Shown: positions 8,425 to 18,016, numbered from the stretch's first letter. The stretch is 64,000 nucleotides of DNA from Mesorhizobium sp. ES1-1 (GCF_020164785.1 NZ_JAIUGX010000003.1:310001-374000); one strand, 5' to 3'. The notes: generated by a model from the sequence alone, not told the origin. Program-made: numbers and translations.

Positions 8425-9063
8425 ATGGCAACACGATCGATCAGCCCCACGGATCACGAGCGCATTGCGGCGGCTATCCGCGCTGCCGAGGCGACGACCG
8501 ATGGCGAAATCTACTGCGTCGTGGCGCACGCCAGCGACGGCTACTTCTTCCCAGCCGCCTTCATGGCGACAGCAGGCATGCTGATCGCCAGCCTGGCCGT
8601 CGGCTATGGGCTGGAGGCCTGGTGGTTGTCGATCCGGCTGCCGCATTTCGTCATCGCCCAGCTGCTGGCGCTAGGCTGCGTGCTGGCCTTGCTGTGGGCG
8701 CTGCCGGGCCTGCGAATCCATCTGGTGCCAAGGGGGTTGCGCTACCAGGCCGCGCACGCCAATGCGATCAAGCAGTTCCTCGCCCGCAACGTCCACCGCA
8801 CCGCGGCACGCACCGGTGTGCTCGTGTTCGTCTCGATCGCCGAACACTATGCCGAGGTGGTGGCCGACAGCGGCATCAATGCCAAGGTCGGCCAGCATGT
8901 CTGGGATGGCGTCATACGCGACCTGACCGCGCATGCCGGCGACGATCGTCTGGCCGACGGCTTCGTCAAGGCAATCGAATTGGTGGGGGCGGTGCTGGCC
9001 GAGCATTTCCCAGTCACGCCGGGCGACACCAACGAACTGGAAGATCATGTCGTCGAAATCTGA
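8425..9063 (+). CDS. TPM-domain membrane protein, third and divergent member
   Basis: This is a 212-residue protein that starts 7 bases after the previous stop. It begins with a soluble segment (ISPTDHERIAAAIRAAEATTDGEIYCVV) typical of the TPM fold. Two hydrophobic stretches follow (about residues 45-65 and 75-93), then a C-terminal soluble part that completes the fold (TGVLVFVSIAEHYAEVVAD). It lacks the Gly/Ser-rich tail and the N-terminal signal of the other two copies. With lemA and the two upstream TPM genes it forms an apparent four-gene operon at the cell envelope. Confidence 0.82.
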   Translation: MATRSISPTDHERIAAAIRAAEATTDGEIYCVVAHASDGYFFPAAFMATAGMLIASLAVGYGLEAWWLSIRLPHFVIAQLLALGCVLALLWALPGLRIHLVPRGLRYQAAHANAIKQFLARNVHRTAARTGVLVFVSIAEHYAEVVADSGINAKVGQHVWDGVIRDLTAHAGDDRLADGFVKAIELVGAVLAEHFPVTPGDTNELEDHVVEI

Positions 9064-9168
9064 GCTTTTCGGCCCGCTCCAAGGCCAGTTTGATCGCCGA
9101 TAAGAAAGCGTTTGGCGCTGCGCCGGGACTCTTGCAATCGGGCGATCCGGGTTTATGGTTAATCAATC

Positions 9169-9675
9169 ATGAATACGCTGACGATCGACATCCGTAGAGC
9201 CGAACCGCGCGATGCAGAGTCGATAGCCGACGTGCATCTTCAGGCATGGCAGGGGGCTTATTCGGGTATCATTCCTCACCGCACGCTGACTTCGATGATC
9301 AACCGGCGTGGCGCCGACTGGTGGGCTAACGCCATCCGTCGGGCCGCTACCGTTCTGGTGGTCGAGATCGGCGGCAAGATCGCCGGTTATGCGACGATCG
9401 GCAAGAATCGGGCGCGCGAACTCCGTCAACAGGGCGAAATCTACGAACTTTACATGCGCCCTGAATATCAGGGCATCGGTCTGGGTAGTCGCCTGTTCGC
9501 GGCGGCCAGGGCCCGGCTGACCGATCGCGGGCTGAAGGGCATGGTGGTGTGGGCGCTCGAGGACAATCAGAACGCGCTCGCCTTTTATGCCGGCGCTGGC
9601 GGCCGCGACGTCGCCGAGGGCGTCGAGATATTCGAGCAGAAAGCACTCAAGAAGGTCGCCTTCGTCTGGGAATGA
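9169..9675 (+). CDS. GNAT family N-acetyltransferase
   Basis: This 168-residue protein has the GNAT fold: [16 protein letters not shown] at the N-terminus, the strand before motif A ([14 protein letters not shown]), the acetyl-CoA pyrophosphate loop QGIGLG (about residues 103-108), and the distal [17 protein letters not shown] block. The acceptor substrate cannot be predicted from the sequence. It is monocistronic-looking, with about 105 bases upstream and its own ATG at 9169. It ends about 120 bases before the pyrophosphatase gene. Confidence 0.88.
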   Translation: MNTLTIDIRRAEPRDAESIADVHLQAWQGAYSGIIPHRTLTSMINRRGADWWANAIRRAATVLVVEIGGKIAGYATIGKNRARELRQQGEIYELYMRPEYQGIGLGSRLFAAARARLTDRGLKGMVVWALEDNQNALAFYAGAGGRDVAEGVEIFEQKALKKVAFVWE

Positions 9676-9796
9676 CAGCCCCGCCTCGCCTCGTGTGAGT
9701 CGTCCGATCGTCTCCAGCACCATTCGCCGCATTGCACGGTGCCGCGCCTCCCGCTATCGGTCTTTCATCAAAGAGGGACCGAGAGAGGGACAAGCC

Positions 9797-10330
9797 ATGC
9801 GCATTGAAGCCATAGCCATCGGAAAGAATCCGCCTGAGGACATCAACGTCATCATCGAGGTGCCGATCGGCGGCGAGCCGATCAAGTACGAGATGGACAA
9901 GGAAGCGGGTACGCTGTTCGTCGACCGTTTCCTGCACACTTCGATGCGCTATCCCGGCAATTACGGCTTCGTGCCGCATACGCTGTCGGGCGATGGCGAT
10001 CCCATCGACGTTCTGGTCTGCAATACGCGCGCTCTGGTGCCGGGCTGCGTCATCAATGTGCGGCCGATCGGCGTGCTGGTGATGGAAGACAATGCCGGCC
10101 AGGACGAAAAAGTCATCGCCGTGCCGTCACCCAAGCTGACGCTGCGCTACGAGAACGTCACCGAATACACGCAGCTGCCCGACATCACCCGCCAGCAGGT
10201 GCAGCACTTCTTCGAGCACTACAAGGATCTGGAGCCCGGCAAATGGGTCAAGATCGAGGGCTGGCACGATTCCCACTATGCCAAGAAGATGATCGTCGAA
10301 GCGATCGAGCGGGCGAAGGCGGCGAAGTAG
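9797..10330 (+). CDS. ppa: Inorganic pyrophosphatase (family I)
   Basis: This 177-residue enzyme hydrolyses pyrophosphate to two phosphates and so drives nucleic-acid, protein and lipid synthesis. The family I signature DGDPIDV is at residues 66-72 and holds the metal-binding aspartates Asp66, Asp68 and Asp71. Other conserved residues fit [10 protein letters not shown] (51-60). The start at 9797 has a good ribosome site (GAGGGA); the frame continues upstream but without one. The length is standard for the hexameric bacterial enzyme. Confidence 0.97.
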   Translation: MRIEAIAIGKNPPEDINVIIEVPIGGEPIKYEMDKEAGTLFVDRFLHTSMRYPGNYGFVPHTLSGDGDPIDVLVCNTRALVPGCVINVRPIGVLVMEDNAGQDEKVIAVPSPKLTLRYENVTEYTQLPDITRQQVQHFFEHYKDLEPGKWVKIEGWHDSHYAKKMIVEAIERAKAAK

Positions 10331-10368
10331 GCAACGGCCCCGGGGCACGAACAGGCTGAGATACGGCG

Positions 10369-10460
10369 CTGCCCGTCATCCGCCTGCCGGAACCCTCTCC
10401 CCGTATTGTGATCGGGAGAAGGAAGCTGGCTGCGACCTCGGCAGGGCAATGAGGGGCAGG
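10369..10460. repeat. RIME-like palindromic element after ppa
   Basis: The outer arms are imperfect inverted repeats: CTGCCCGTCATCCGCCTGCC on the left, and on the right the complement of CTGCCCCTCATTGCCCTGCC. A central hairpin uses CTCTCCCCG and CGGGAGAAGG. The same arms recur at 42279-42450. It lies between the convergent ppa and secreted-protein genes. Confidence 0.7.
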
Positions 10461-10502
10461 GCGGACCGACGTCCTTATCCCGTGTACAAGGTCGCTAGAC
10501 GC

Positions 10503-11096
10503 TCAATTATCTACCCGACCGAAGGGCGGCACGTTGCCGATGACAACGTGTTTGTCCTTGCCGCAGGCGAAGGCGCGCGCCTTCTCATCGGCAAGCTTGC
10601 GCGCCTGGTCGTTGGCTTGCGGGTTGCCGGTGGCCAGCACCAGGCCGACAGTGCAGCTTTCCCGCGTGTCCATCTGGCCGACCTTGGCCACGAGCAGCAC
10701 TTCGGTCGGCTTGGCCTCATCCTCGCTGTTGCTGATCGAGCGGCGATGGATCACCGCGAACGGCACAGCCTTGTCACCTATGGTCTCGATGCGCCATTCG
10801 ACTTTGGCTGCGGATGAATTGAAGCCTGAAAAGCTCTCCCAGGCAGATGTCATGTCGCCGCCGGGCGGAAATCCGTAGAACAGAGATTCGCGGGCGTCGT
10901 CATAGGCAACCAGCACCGGATAGCCGCGATAGCCTGAACAGGCGAGTTCGGCCCAGTCGCCGTCGCCCTCGTCGGCTTTGGCATAGGTGACGCAGTCCCT
11001 CTTCGTGTCGAGGTCGGTGTAGGCGCTGGAAATGCCGTCGGCGCGAGCCCCATCGCATAATCCGGCAAGGACAAGCCCGATCAGAATGGCACGCAT
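10503..11096 (-). CDS. Secreted protein of unknown function
   Basis: This is a 197-residue protein. The N-terminus is a signal peptide (MRAILIGLVLAGLCDGARADG, cleavage likely after ARA), so the mature form should be periplasmic. It contains Cys residues at CVTYA, ACSGY, SCTVG and FACGK that could form two disulfides. I recognise no catalytic motif. The mature part looks like a compact, mixed alpha/beta domain rich in acidic residues. It is a single gene, convergent with ppa across a RIME-like repeat; the TetR gene lies upstream on the same strand with 44 bases between. Confidence 0.7.
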   Translation of the reverse strand: MRAILIGLVLAGLCDGARADGISSAYTDLDTKRDCVTYAKADEGDGDWAELACSGYRGYPVLVAYDDARESLFYGFPPGGDMTSAWESFSGFNSSAAKVEWRIETIGDKAVPFAVIHRRSISNSEDEAKPTEVLLVAKVGQMDTRESCTVGLVLATGNPQANDQARKLADEKARAFACGKDKHVVIGNVPPFGRVDN

Positions 11097-11140
11097 GGCC
11101 GGCTGCTCCGTTGCAAGCCCGGGCAGCGTAGCGCCAATCG

Positions 11141-11758
11141 CTATTTCTTCAAGCTGGCTTCGATCAGCAGATCGGCATTCGTGGCCACTGACTGCGCCGG
11201 TCCGCCCAATCCGAACAGCTGGCCGCTGATATAGGCGCCTTCGATCAGGAGCAGCAGGCCGTCACCCAGCGTGTCGGCGTCGTCCGCACCCATCGCCAGC
11301 GCCATGGCGCGCAAGCGGCGCCGCAGTTCCTGCTTGTTGGCCTCGCTGACGACGCGGGCTGGGTGGCCGCGTTCGGGATATTCGACCGCCGCATTGGTCA
11401 TGCCGCAACCGCGATAATCCGGCATTTGGGTCCGCTTGCCGGCGCGGGTCAGGAAAGCCCTGATCTGCGCGCGCGGATCGCCGGGATGGGCGTCGACCGC
11501 CTCGTCGAAGCGTTTCCAGAATTCGAGGTCGTAGCGCCTGAGATAGGAGGCCGCCAATTCGTCCTTGGAGGGAAAGCTGCGATAGAGACTCGGCTTGGTG
11601 ACCCCGGCGCGCTTGACGATCTCGTCAACGCCGATCGCCCTGATGCCGCGCCGGTAAAACAGGTCGTAGGCCACATCGAGGATCTTCTTGGCGGCCTTGG
11701 GCGCTGCCGATGCATGACCGTCGCTGATGGTCAGTTCAATATTTCTGTCCGTTGGCAT
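11141..11758 (-). CDS. TetR family transcriptional regulator
   Basis: This is a 205-residue TetR-type repressor. The DNA-binding domain is about residues 20-68 and shows the family pattern: ILDVAYDLFYRRGIRAIGVDEIVKRAGVTKPSLYRSFPSKDEL, given here as the recognisable blocks AYDLFYRRG, VDEIVKRAGV and SLYRSFPSK. The C-terminal part is the ligand-binding and dimerisation domain. It is divergent from the MFS transporter gene at 11831, with 72 bases between that contain two copies of an inverted operator. It probably represses both genes and responds to a substrate of the transporter, but the ligand is unknown. Confidence 0.92.
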   Translation of the reverse strand: MPTDRNIELTISDGHASAAPKAAKKILDVAYDLFYRRGIRAIGVDEIVKRAGVTKPSLYRSFPSKDELAASYLRRYDLEFWKRFDEAVDAHPGDPRAQIRAFLTRAGKRTQMPDYRGCGMTNAAVEYPERGHPARVVSEANKQELRRRLRAMALAMGADDADTLGDGLLLLIEGAYISGQLFGLGGPAQSVATNADLLIEASLKK

Positions 11759-11778
11759 CCTGTGACTCGATTGACAGT

Positions 11779-11830
11779 GTTACCGATCGGTACGTATACA
11801 TGCTGATCCTGTAACGTACCGGTTAGTAAC
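11779..11830. promoter_or_regulatory. Two inverted TetR operator copies
   Basis: Site 1 is GTTACCGATCGGTACGT at 11779-11795 and contains the perfect palindrome TACCGATCGGTA. Site 2 is on the opposite strand at 11814-11830 and reads GTTACTAACCGGTACGT. They match at 14 of 17 positions. Site 2 abuts the ATG of the MFS gene, so a bound repressor would block both transcription and the start region. The pattern is typical of TetR autoregulation. Confidence 0.75.
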
Positions 11831-13114
11831 ATGATAGCTCAATCCCGCCCGTTTGGCCAGCGCTACGCCTTTGTCGTGGTCGGCGTCATCTTCCTCTGCC
11901 TTCTCATCGCGGCCGGCCTTCGCTCGGCCCCCGCCGTCATGATGCTGCCGCTGGAAAACAGCTTCGGCTGGGGGCGCGATGTGGTTTCGGTGGCCGCCGC
12001 CATCGGCATCTTCCTCTACGGCCTGACCGGGCCGTTCGCCGCTGCCCTGATGGAGCGGATCGGTTTACGCCGCACGCTGCTCGCCTCCTTGGTCATCATG
12101 TCCGGGTCGACCGCGCTCAGCCTGGTGATGACCAAGCCATGGCATCTGTTCCTCACATGGGGCGTGTTTTCCGGCATCGGTTCCGGCGCTGTCGCCACCG
12201 TGCTCGGCGCCACCATCGTCAATCGCTGGTTCAAGACCAATCGCGGGCTCGTCATGGGACTGATGTCGGCTTCCAGCGCGACGGGCCTTCTGGTGTTCCT
12301 GCCTCTGCTCGCCTCGCTCGCCCAGTCGGGCGGGTGGAAGCCGGTAGCCATCGCGGTTTCGGTCGCAACCGCCTGTCTTCTGCCGCTGGTCTGGCTGCTG
12401 GTGCCGGAGCGGCCGGCCTCGATCGGCATGGTCCGGTTTGGCGCCGAGGCCGACGACGTGCCGCCGACGCCGCCGGCGGCGCAGGGCAATTTCCTGGCGC
12501 ACACGCTCAACACGCTGCGCCGCGCCGCAGGCACGCGTGTATTCTGGTACCTGTTCGCCACCTTCTTCGTCTGCGGCTTCACCACCAACGGACTGGTTGG
12601 AACGCATCTGATCGCGTTTTGCGGCGACATGGGCATAGGCGAGGTTCAGGCCGCCGGCCTTTTGTCGATGATGGGCATCTTCGACCTGATCGGAACGACC
12701 TTGTCGGGCTGGCTCACCGACCGCTACGATCCGCGCAAGCTGCTCGGCGTCTATTACGGCATTCGCGGCCTGTCGCTGATCTATCTGCCCTATTCCGGTT
12801 TCTCGGCGACCAGCCTGATCATCTTCGCGGTTCTCTACGGCCTCGATTGGATCGCCACCGTGCCACCGACGCTGAGGCTGGCCAACGAGGCATTCGGTGA
12901 CCGCAGCGGGCCTATCGTGTTCGGCTGGATCGTCGCCGGTCATCAGGTCGGCGCGGCCACGGCCGCAGCGTTCGGCGGCACGATGCGCGAATTGCAGGGC
13001 AATTACGAACTGGCGTTCCTGATCGCCGGCATGACGGCGATCGCCGCCGCCTGTATCTCGCTGCTGATCAACACCAGCCGGCCGGCCTTCGATCCGGAGC
13101 CGCAGCCGGCATGA
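11831..13114 (+). CDS. MFS transporter
   Basis: This is a 427-residue inner-membrane transporter with about 12 hydrophobic segments. MFS loop signatures are visible between TM2 and TM3 (ALMERIGLRRTL) and in the second half (GWLTDRYDPRKLL). The layout resembles the monocarboxylate or oxalate/formate-type antiporter group, but the substrate is unknown. The ATG at 11831 directly follows the second operator and has no clear ribosome site, so the transcript could be short-leadered. Control by the divergent TetR gene is likely. Confidence 0.88.
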   Translation: MIAQSRPFGQRYAFVVVGVIFLCLLIAAGLRSAPAVMMLPLENSFGWGRDVVSVAAAIGIFLYGLTGPFAAALMERIGLRRTLLASLVIMSGSTALSLVMTKPWHLFLTWGVFSGIGSGAVATVLGATIVNRWFKTNRGLVMGLMSASSATGLLVFLPLLASLAQSGGWKPVAIAVSVATACLLPLVWLLVPERPASIGMVRFGAEADDVPPTPPAAQGNFLAHTLNTLRRAAGTRVFWYLFATFFVCGFTTNGLVGTHLIAFCGDMGIGEVQAAGLLSMMGIFDLIGTTLSGWLTDRYDPRKLLGVYYGIRGLSLIYLPYSGFSATSLIIFAVLYGLDWIATVPPTLRLANEAFGDRSGPIVFGWIVAGHQVGAATAAAFGGTMRELQGNYELAFLIAGMTAIAAACISLLINTSRPAFDPEPQPA

Positions 13115-13120
13115 GCGCTC

Positions 13121-13153
13121 TTCCCCTTCTCCCACACGGGGAGAAGGGGAAGG
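13121..13153. repeat. Perfect 14-bp hairpin after the MFS gene
   Basis: CTTCCCCTTCTCCC and GGGAGAAGGGGAAG form a perfect 14-bp stem with loop ACACG, 7 bases after the MFS stop. No U-tract follows. The arms are like the inner hairpins of the RIME-like repeats, so it may be a minimal copy that also acts as a transcript end. Confidence 0.6.
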
Positions 13154-13248
13154 GTTCGTTGTCAGAAAAACTTCATGGTTTCGAGATCACGCTGAAACAT
13201 TGACGCTTGACCCTGGGGGCACCGTTCAACGCCATCCAGGAGACAGCC

Positions 13249-14823
13249 ATGAACACGCTCTCGATCACCCGCCGGGCCTTCATCACCTCCGCCAGCGCCG
13301 CCGGCTTGGTCGGCGTTTCCGGCCTTGCGCTTCCATACTATTCGCGTGCGAACCAGCGTCCGGCCTTCACGCATGGGGTCCAGTCAGGCGATGTCGACGC
13401 GACGAGCGGCATGGTCTGGACGCGCACCGACCGCCCGTCGCGCGTCATGTTCGAAGTGTCATCGACGCAGGATTTTGCCAATGCGACCCGCCTGGCGCCG
13501 CTCGAGACCTCGCCGGCGAGCGACTATACGGTGAAGCGCCTGCTCACCGATCTCGCCTCCGACCAGGACATCTTCTACCGCATGACGGCGGCCGATCTGG
13601 CCGACATCAACGCCGTCTCCGAGCCGATCACCGGCCGCTTCCGCACCGCGCCCGCTTCGCGGCGCGACGTCAGGTTGGCCTGGTCGGGCGATACTGCCGG
13701 CCAGGGATGGGGCATCGATGAGGCCGGCATGAAGACCTATGCCACCATTGGCAAACACACGCCGGATTTCTTCCTGCATTCGGGTGACACCATCTATGCC
13801 GACGGCGCGATGAAGGACGAGGTCGACCTGCCCGGCGGCGGCAAGTGGAAGAACGTCGTGATGATCGAAGGCAAGCGCAAGGTCGCCGAGACGCTGGATG
13901 AATATCGCGACCAGTGGAAATACAACATGATGGACAGGAACGTTCTGGGCCTGAGCGCCATCTGTCCGACCTTCTACCAGTGGGACGACCACGAGGTGCT
14001 GAACAACTGGTCGGATTCAAAGGACCTGACCGCCGACAGCCGCTACACCGAGAAATCCATTCATGTGCTGGCAGCGCGGGCGGCGCGCGCCTTCCACGAG
14101 ATGACGACCATCCGCTACGAACCGTCCGAACCCGGCCGTGTCTACCGCAAGATCGCCTACGGGCCTCTTCTCGACGTCTTCTTCCTCGACATGCGCTCCT
14201 ATCGCGGGCCGAACGGTCCGGACATGCAGGATGCAATGACGCCGCAATCGCGCATGCTGGGCGAGCAGCAGACCAAGTGGCTGAAGCGGGAGCTGGCTAA
14301 TTCGAAGGCGACCTGGAAAATCATCGCCGCCGACATGCCGCTCGGTGTCGTCGTCTGGGATGATGGCGCCAAGAAGGCCGGCGCCGAGGCGGTCAGCAAT
14401 GGCGACAATGGTGCGCCTAAGGGTCGCGAACTCGAGATCGCCGACCTGCTGCGCTTTATCAAGAACGCCAACATCAACAACACCGTCTGGCTAACGGCCG
14501 ACGTGCACTACACGGCAGCGCACTACTATAATCCCGACAAGGCACAGTTCCAGGATTTCAATCCGTTCTGGGAATTCATCTCAGGACCGATCCATGCCGG
14601 CACGTTCGGTCCCAATGATCTCGACATGACCTTCGGTCCGGAACTCAAATTCATCAAGGCGCCGACCGCTGAGCAGGGCCAGAACCTGCCGCCCTCGGTC
14701 GGACTGCAGTTCTTCGGCCTGGTGGATATCAGCGGCGCCACCGAACAGATGACGGTGCGGCTGATGGATCGCGATGATAACGAACTCTACAAGGTCACGC
14801 TCGATCCGGTGCGGTCGGCGTAG
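13249..14823 (+). CDS. phoD: Alkaline phosphatase D (PhoD-like), Tat-exported
   Basis: This 524-residue protein starts at an ATG with a strong ribosome site (AGGAGA). The N-terminus has a twin-arginine signal (ITRRAFITSASAAGLVG), so it is exported folded to the periplasm. The PhoD N-terminal domain (FTHGVQSGDVDATSGMVWTR) is followed by the metallophosphatase core. Metal-ligand blocks are WSGDTAG, HSGDTIYAD, WDDHE and TADVHY. The enzyme releases phosphate from phosphodiesters and monoesters and usually needs Ca and Fe. No clear Pho box was found in the 134 bases upstream, which instead hold the hairpin after the MFS gene. Confidence 0.93.
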   Translation: MNTLSITRRAFITSASAAGLVGVSGLALPYYSRANQRPAFTHGVQSGDVDATSGMVWTRTDRPSRVMFEVSSTQDFANATRLAPLETSPASDYTVKRLLTDLASDQDIFYRMTAADLADINAVSEPITGRFRTAPASRRDVRLAWSGDTAGQGWGIDEAGMKTYATIGKHTPDFFLHSGDTIYADGAMKDEVDLPGGGKWKNVVMIEGKRKVAETLDEYRDQWKYNMMDRNVLGLSAICPTFYQWDDHEVLNNWSDSKDLTADSRYTEKSIHVLAARAARAFHEMTTIRYEPSEPGRVYRKIAYGPLLDVFFLDMRSYRGPNGPDMQDAMTPQSRMLGEQQTKWLKRELANSKATWKIIAADMPLGVVVWDDGAKKAGAEAVSNGDNGAPKGRELEIADLLRFIKNANINNTVWLTADVHYTAAHYYNPDKAQFQDFNPFWEFISGPIHAGTFGPNDLDMTFGPELKFIKAPTAEQGQNLPPSVGLQFFGLVDISGATEQMTVRLMDRDDNELYKVTLDPVRSA

Positions 14824-14893
14824 GCGAGCAACCGTTGCGCGGCGCTTGCGAATGCTTCGTCCCGCGTCCCGCTCAAAGGAGAGACCGCCGCGA

Positions 14894-15175
14894 TCAGTCC
14901 GGGTAGCAGACCATCGGAATGTTCGGCCAGACGGCGCTATCGCAATTGGCCGCGTCCTGTCTCTGCTTGAGAGCGGCACTGACCGGACCCGTCACCATCG
15001 GATCGACGCCGTCTGGGGCGTCGGCGAAGACCTGCTCGGCCGAATGCGCGTTGGCCAGGTCAGGCCGGGACTCATTTTGCGACGCCGCCGACTGGGCGGC
15101 GTTGGCCGCCACCAGCAAGGCGAACGCCACCGATGCGATCAGCGGCCAAAATCGATTGAGTTTGTCGGTCATCAT
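14894..15175 (-). CDS. Small secreted protein with WPxIPxxC tail
   Basis: This is a 93-residue protein with an N-terminal signal segment (about residues 8-30, ending AANAAQSA) and a polar middle. The C-terminus is CDSAVWPNIPMVCYPD, with two cysteines 12 residues apart. Small alphaproteobacterial exported proteins often end in a similar C-(x)n-WPxIPxxC motif, so this may be a member of that family of unknown function. The start could be either of two adjacent ATG codons (15175 or 15172). It stands alone, convergent with phoD, and divergent from typA. Confidence 0.65.
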   Translation of the reverse strand: MMTDKLNRFWPLIASVAFALLVAANAAQSAASQNESRPDLANAHSAEQVFADAPDGVDPMVTGPVSAALKQRQDAANCDSAVWPNIPMVCYPD

Positions 15176-15276
15176 GGTCGAACTGCCCGGACCCCGAAAG
15201 GTTCCGCCTTGGTTAACAAAATCATTTCACACGCGGATGCTTAAGATTTGATGAGTATTTGGTGTCTCGCGTGCCC

Positions 15277-15292
15277 TTTCGCAATTGCGAAA
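15277..15292. promoter_or_regulatory. Perfect 16-bp palindrome upstream of typA
   Basis: TTTCGCAATTGCGAAA is a perfect palindrome, about 80 bases before the typA start. It could be an operator or a cruciform. No regulator is identified. Confidence 0.35.
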
Positions 15293-15370
15293 AACCCTGT
15301 ATGAGCCGCGCAACCGAAAGAGGCAGCGCCTTTTGGCCTGCTGTCTGCAACGCTCCCGAGACCCAGAAAC

Positions 15371-17200
15371 ATGAAAATCCGTAATATCGCGATCATCGCG
15401 CACGTCGACCATGGAAAGACCACCCTGGTCGACCAGCTGTTGAAGCAGTCCGGCTCCTTCCGCGACAACCAGCGCGTCGCCGAGCGCGCCATGGATTCCA
15501 ACGATTTGGAAAAGGAGCGCGGCATCACCATCCTGGCCAAGGCGACCTCGGTCGACTGGAAGGATACGCGCATCAACATCGTGGACACGCCCGGGCACGC
15601 CGATTTCGGCGGCGAAGTGGAGCGCATCCTGTCGATGGTGGACTCGGCTATCGTGCTGGTCGATGCTGCCGAGGGCCCAATGCCGCAGACCAAGTTCGTT
15701 GTCGGCAAGGCGCTCAAGGTCGGCCTCAAGCCGATCGTCGTGATCAACAAGATCGACAGGCCGGACGCTCGCCATGTCGAGGTGGTCAACGAGGTGTTCG
15801 ACCTGTTTGCCGCGCTCGACGCCACCGACGAGCAGCTCGACTTCCCGATCCTCTACGGTTCAGGCCGCGACGGCTGGGTTTCCGAAAATCCGGAAGGCCC
15901 GAAGGACCAAGGCCTTGCGCCGCTTTTCGATCTCGTCATCAAGCATGTGCCGACGCCGACCGTGCATCCCGGCCCGTTCCGCATGATCGGCACCATCCTG
16001 GAAGCCAACCCCTTCCTCGGCCGCATCATCACCGGCCGCATCGAGTCCGGCACGCTGAAGTCCAACCAGCCGGTCAAGGTGCTGCACCATGACGGCACGC
16101 TGGTCGAAACCGGCCGCATCTCCAAGATCCTAGCGTTCCGCGGCCTCGAGCGCCAGCCGATCGAAGAAGCACAGGCAGGCGACATCGTCGCCATCGCCGG
16201 CCTGTCGAAGGGCACCGTCGCCGACACGTTCTGCGATCCGGCGGTGACAGAGCCGCTGCACGCGCAGCCGATCGATCCGCCGACCGTGACCATGTCCTTC
16301 CTCGTCAACGACTCCCCGCTGGCCGGCACCGAAGGCGACAAGGTGACCAGTCGCGTCATTCGCGACCGCCTGCTGCGCGAAGCCGAAGGCAATGTCGCGC
16401 TGAAGATCGAGGAATCGCCTGACAAGGATTCATTCTTCGTCTCCGGCCGCGGCGAGTTGCAGCTGGCCGTTCTGATCGAAACCATGCGCCGCGAAGGCTT
16501 CGAGATCGCCGTGTCGCGTCCGCGCGTCGTCATGCAGAAGGGCGAGAACGGCGAATTGCTGGAGCCGGTCGAGGAAGTCGTCATCGACGTCGACGAGGAG
16601 CATGCCGGCGTCGTCGTTCAGAAGATGTCGGAGCGCAAGGCCGAGATGGTCGAGCTGCGTCCCTCCGGCGGCAACCGCCAGCGCATCGTCTTCCACGCGC
16701 CGACGCGCGGCCTGATCGGCTACCAGTCGGAACTCCTGACCGACACGCGCGGCACCGCCGTGATGAACCGGCTGTTCCATGCCTACGAGCCGTACAAGGG
16801 CGAGCTGCCCGGCCGCACCAATGGCGTGCTGATCTCCAACGAGCAGGGCGAATCGGTCGCCTACGCCATGTGGAACCTGGAAGACCGCGGCCCAATGGTC
16901 ATCGATCCGGGCGTCAAGGTCTATCAGGGCATGATCATCGGCATCCATTCGCGTGACAACGACCTGGAAGTGAACGTGCTTAAGGGCAAAAAGCTCACCA
17001 ACATCCGCGCCGCCGGCAAGGATGAGGCGGTGAAGCTTACCCCGCCGATCCGCATGACGCTGGAGAAGGCTCTAGCCTGGATCCAGGATGACGAGCTGGT
17101 CGAGGTGACGCCGAAGACCATCCGCCTGCGCAAGCTCTATCTCGACCCCAATGAGCGCAAGCGCTTTGAGAAGTCGGCCAAGGCGGTCGGCGCGGCCTGA
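15371..17200 (+). CDS. typA: Ribosome-associated GTPase TypA/BipA
   Basis: This is a 609-residue translational GTPase that binds the ribosome and helps assembly and stress or low-temperature growth. G-motifs are visible: HVDHGKTTL (11-19), [14 protein letters not shown] (72-85) and NKID (126-129). The EF-G-like domains and the TypA-specific C-terminal domain follow, and [20 protein letters not shown] is typical of domain III. The length is standard. A strong terminator follows the stop, so it is probably monocistronic. Confidence 0.97.
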   Translation: MKIRNIAIIAHVDHGKTTLVDQLLKQSGSFRDNQRVAERAMDSNDLEKERGITILAKATSVDWKDTRINIVDTPGHADFGGEVERILSMVDSAIVLVDAAEGPMPQTKFVVGKALKVGLKPIVVINKIDRPDARHVEVVNEVFDLFAALDATDEQLDFPILYGSGRDGWVSENPEGPKDQGLAPLFDLVIKHVPTPTVHPGPFRMIGTILEANPFLGRIITGRIESGTLKSNQPVKVLHHDGTLVETGRISKILAFRGLERQPIEEAQAGDIVAIAGLSKGTVADTFCDPAVTEPLHAQPIDPPTVTMSFLVNDSPLAGTEGDKVTSRVIRDRLLREAEGNVALKIEESPDKDSFFVSGRGELQLAVLIETMRREGFEIAVSRPRVVMQKGENGELLEPVEEVVIDVDEEHAGVVVQKMSERKAEMVELRPSGGNRQRIVFHAPTRGLIGYQSELLTDTRGTAVMNRLFHAYEPYKGELPGRTNGVLISNEQGESVAYAMWNLEDRGPMVIDPGVKVYQGMIIGIHSRDNDLEVNVLKGKKLTNIRAAGKDEAVKLTPPIRMTLEKALAWIQDDELVEVTPKTIRLRKLYLDPNERKRFEKSAKAVGAA

Positions 17201-17219
17201 CCTGCAATTGCCAAATTTC

Positions 17220-17262
17220 GAAAGGGCCGAGCACGAACAATGCTCGGCCCTTTCTTCGTTTA
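17220..17262 (+). terminator. Rho-independent terminator of typA
   Basis: A perfect 14-bp stem (GAAAGGGCCGAGCA / TGCTCGGCCCTTTC) with loop CGAACAA starts 19 bases after the typA stop and is followed by TTCGTTTAT. Confidence 0.9.
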
Positions 17263-17334
17263 TAGACCCGCCAAGTTGCGCCACGCATAGCGCCGTCCAG
17301 TCCGGCTACCGAAAGTCTTTTGCTTGCGCTAATA

Positions 17335-17352
17335 TCTGATAGTTAAATCAGA
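17335..17352. promoter_or_regulatory. Inverted repeat upstream of the LysE gene
   Basis: TCTGAT-AGTTAA-ATCAGA is an 18-bp interrupted palindrome that ends 11 bases before the ATG. It could be an operator for a regulator encoded elsewhere. Confidence 0.35.
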
Positions 17353-17363
17353 GGCCCCGAGCC

Positions 17364-17978
17364 ATGCACCTCACCTCCCTTCTCATCTTCGCCGCCGCTC
17401 TGTTCGTTGCCGCCGGCTCGCCCGGTCCGTCGGTCGCCGCGCTTGTGGCGCGGGTCATCTCAAAAGGTTTTCGCGACGTGTTCCCGTTCCTGCTCGCCAT
17501 GTGGATCGGCGAGGGCATCTGGCTGTCGCTGGCGGTGTTCGGGCTGGCCGTCGTGGCGCAGACCTTCCATTTCGCCTTCGTCATCGTGAAATGGGCCGGC
17601 GTCGCCTATCTTGCCTACCTCGCATGGAAGATGTGGACGGCGCCTGTCGAGGCGGGTGCGGGCGAAATGCCGCGCGAGGATTCGGCGCTGAAGCTGTTCT
17701 TTGCCGGCATGGCGGTGACGCTCGGCAATCCCAAGATCATGATGTTCTACCTGGCGCTACTGCCGACGATCATCGACCTCGCTTCGGTCAACGTCGTCGG
17801 CTGGGTCGAACTGACCGCGACCATGGCGGTGGTGCTTATCGCGATCGATCTCGCCTGGGTGCTGGCCGCCTCGCAGGCGCGCAAGCTGCTGAAAAGCAAG
17901 CGCGTCATGAGGATCGCAAACCGCATCAGCGCCACCACGATGGCGGGTGCGGCGGCGGCGATCGCGGCACGATCCTGA
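17364..17978 (+). CDS. LysE/RhtB family exporter
   Basis: This is a 204-residue inner-membrane protein with about six hydrophobic segments, typical of amino-acid and homoserine-lactone exporters of the LysE superfamily. The signature AAGSPGPSVAALVARVISKGF at the N-terminus corresponds to the family's PGP-x-x-x motif, and GNPKIMMFYLALLP is the conserved loop block. Substrate specificity cannot be read from the sequence. It is convergent with the frameshifted AhpD-like gene. No linked LysR or Lrp gene is seen. Confidence 0.9.
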   Translation: MHLTSLLIFAAALFVAAGSPGPSVAALVARVISKGFRDVFPFLLAMWIGEGIWLSLAVFGLAVVAQTFHFAFVIVKWAGVAYLAYLAWKMWTAPVEAGAGEMPREDSALKLFFAGMAVTLGNPKIMMFYLALLPTIIDLASVNVVGWVELTATMAVVLIAIDLAWVLAASQARKLLKSKRVMRIANRISATTMAGAAAAIAARS

Positions 17979-18016
17979 TCATTAGCTGGGCCTGGATGTA
18001 AACTTGGCGCTCGATA

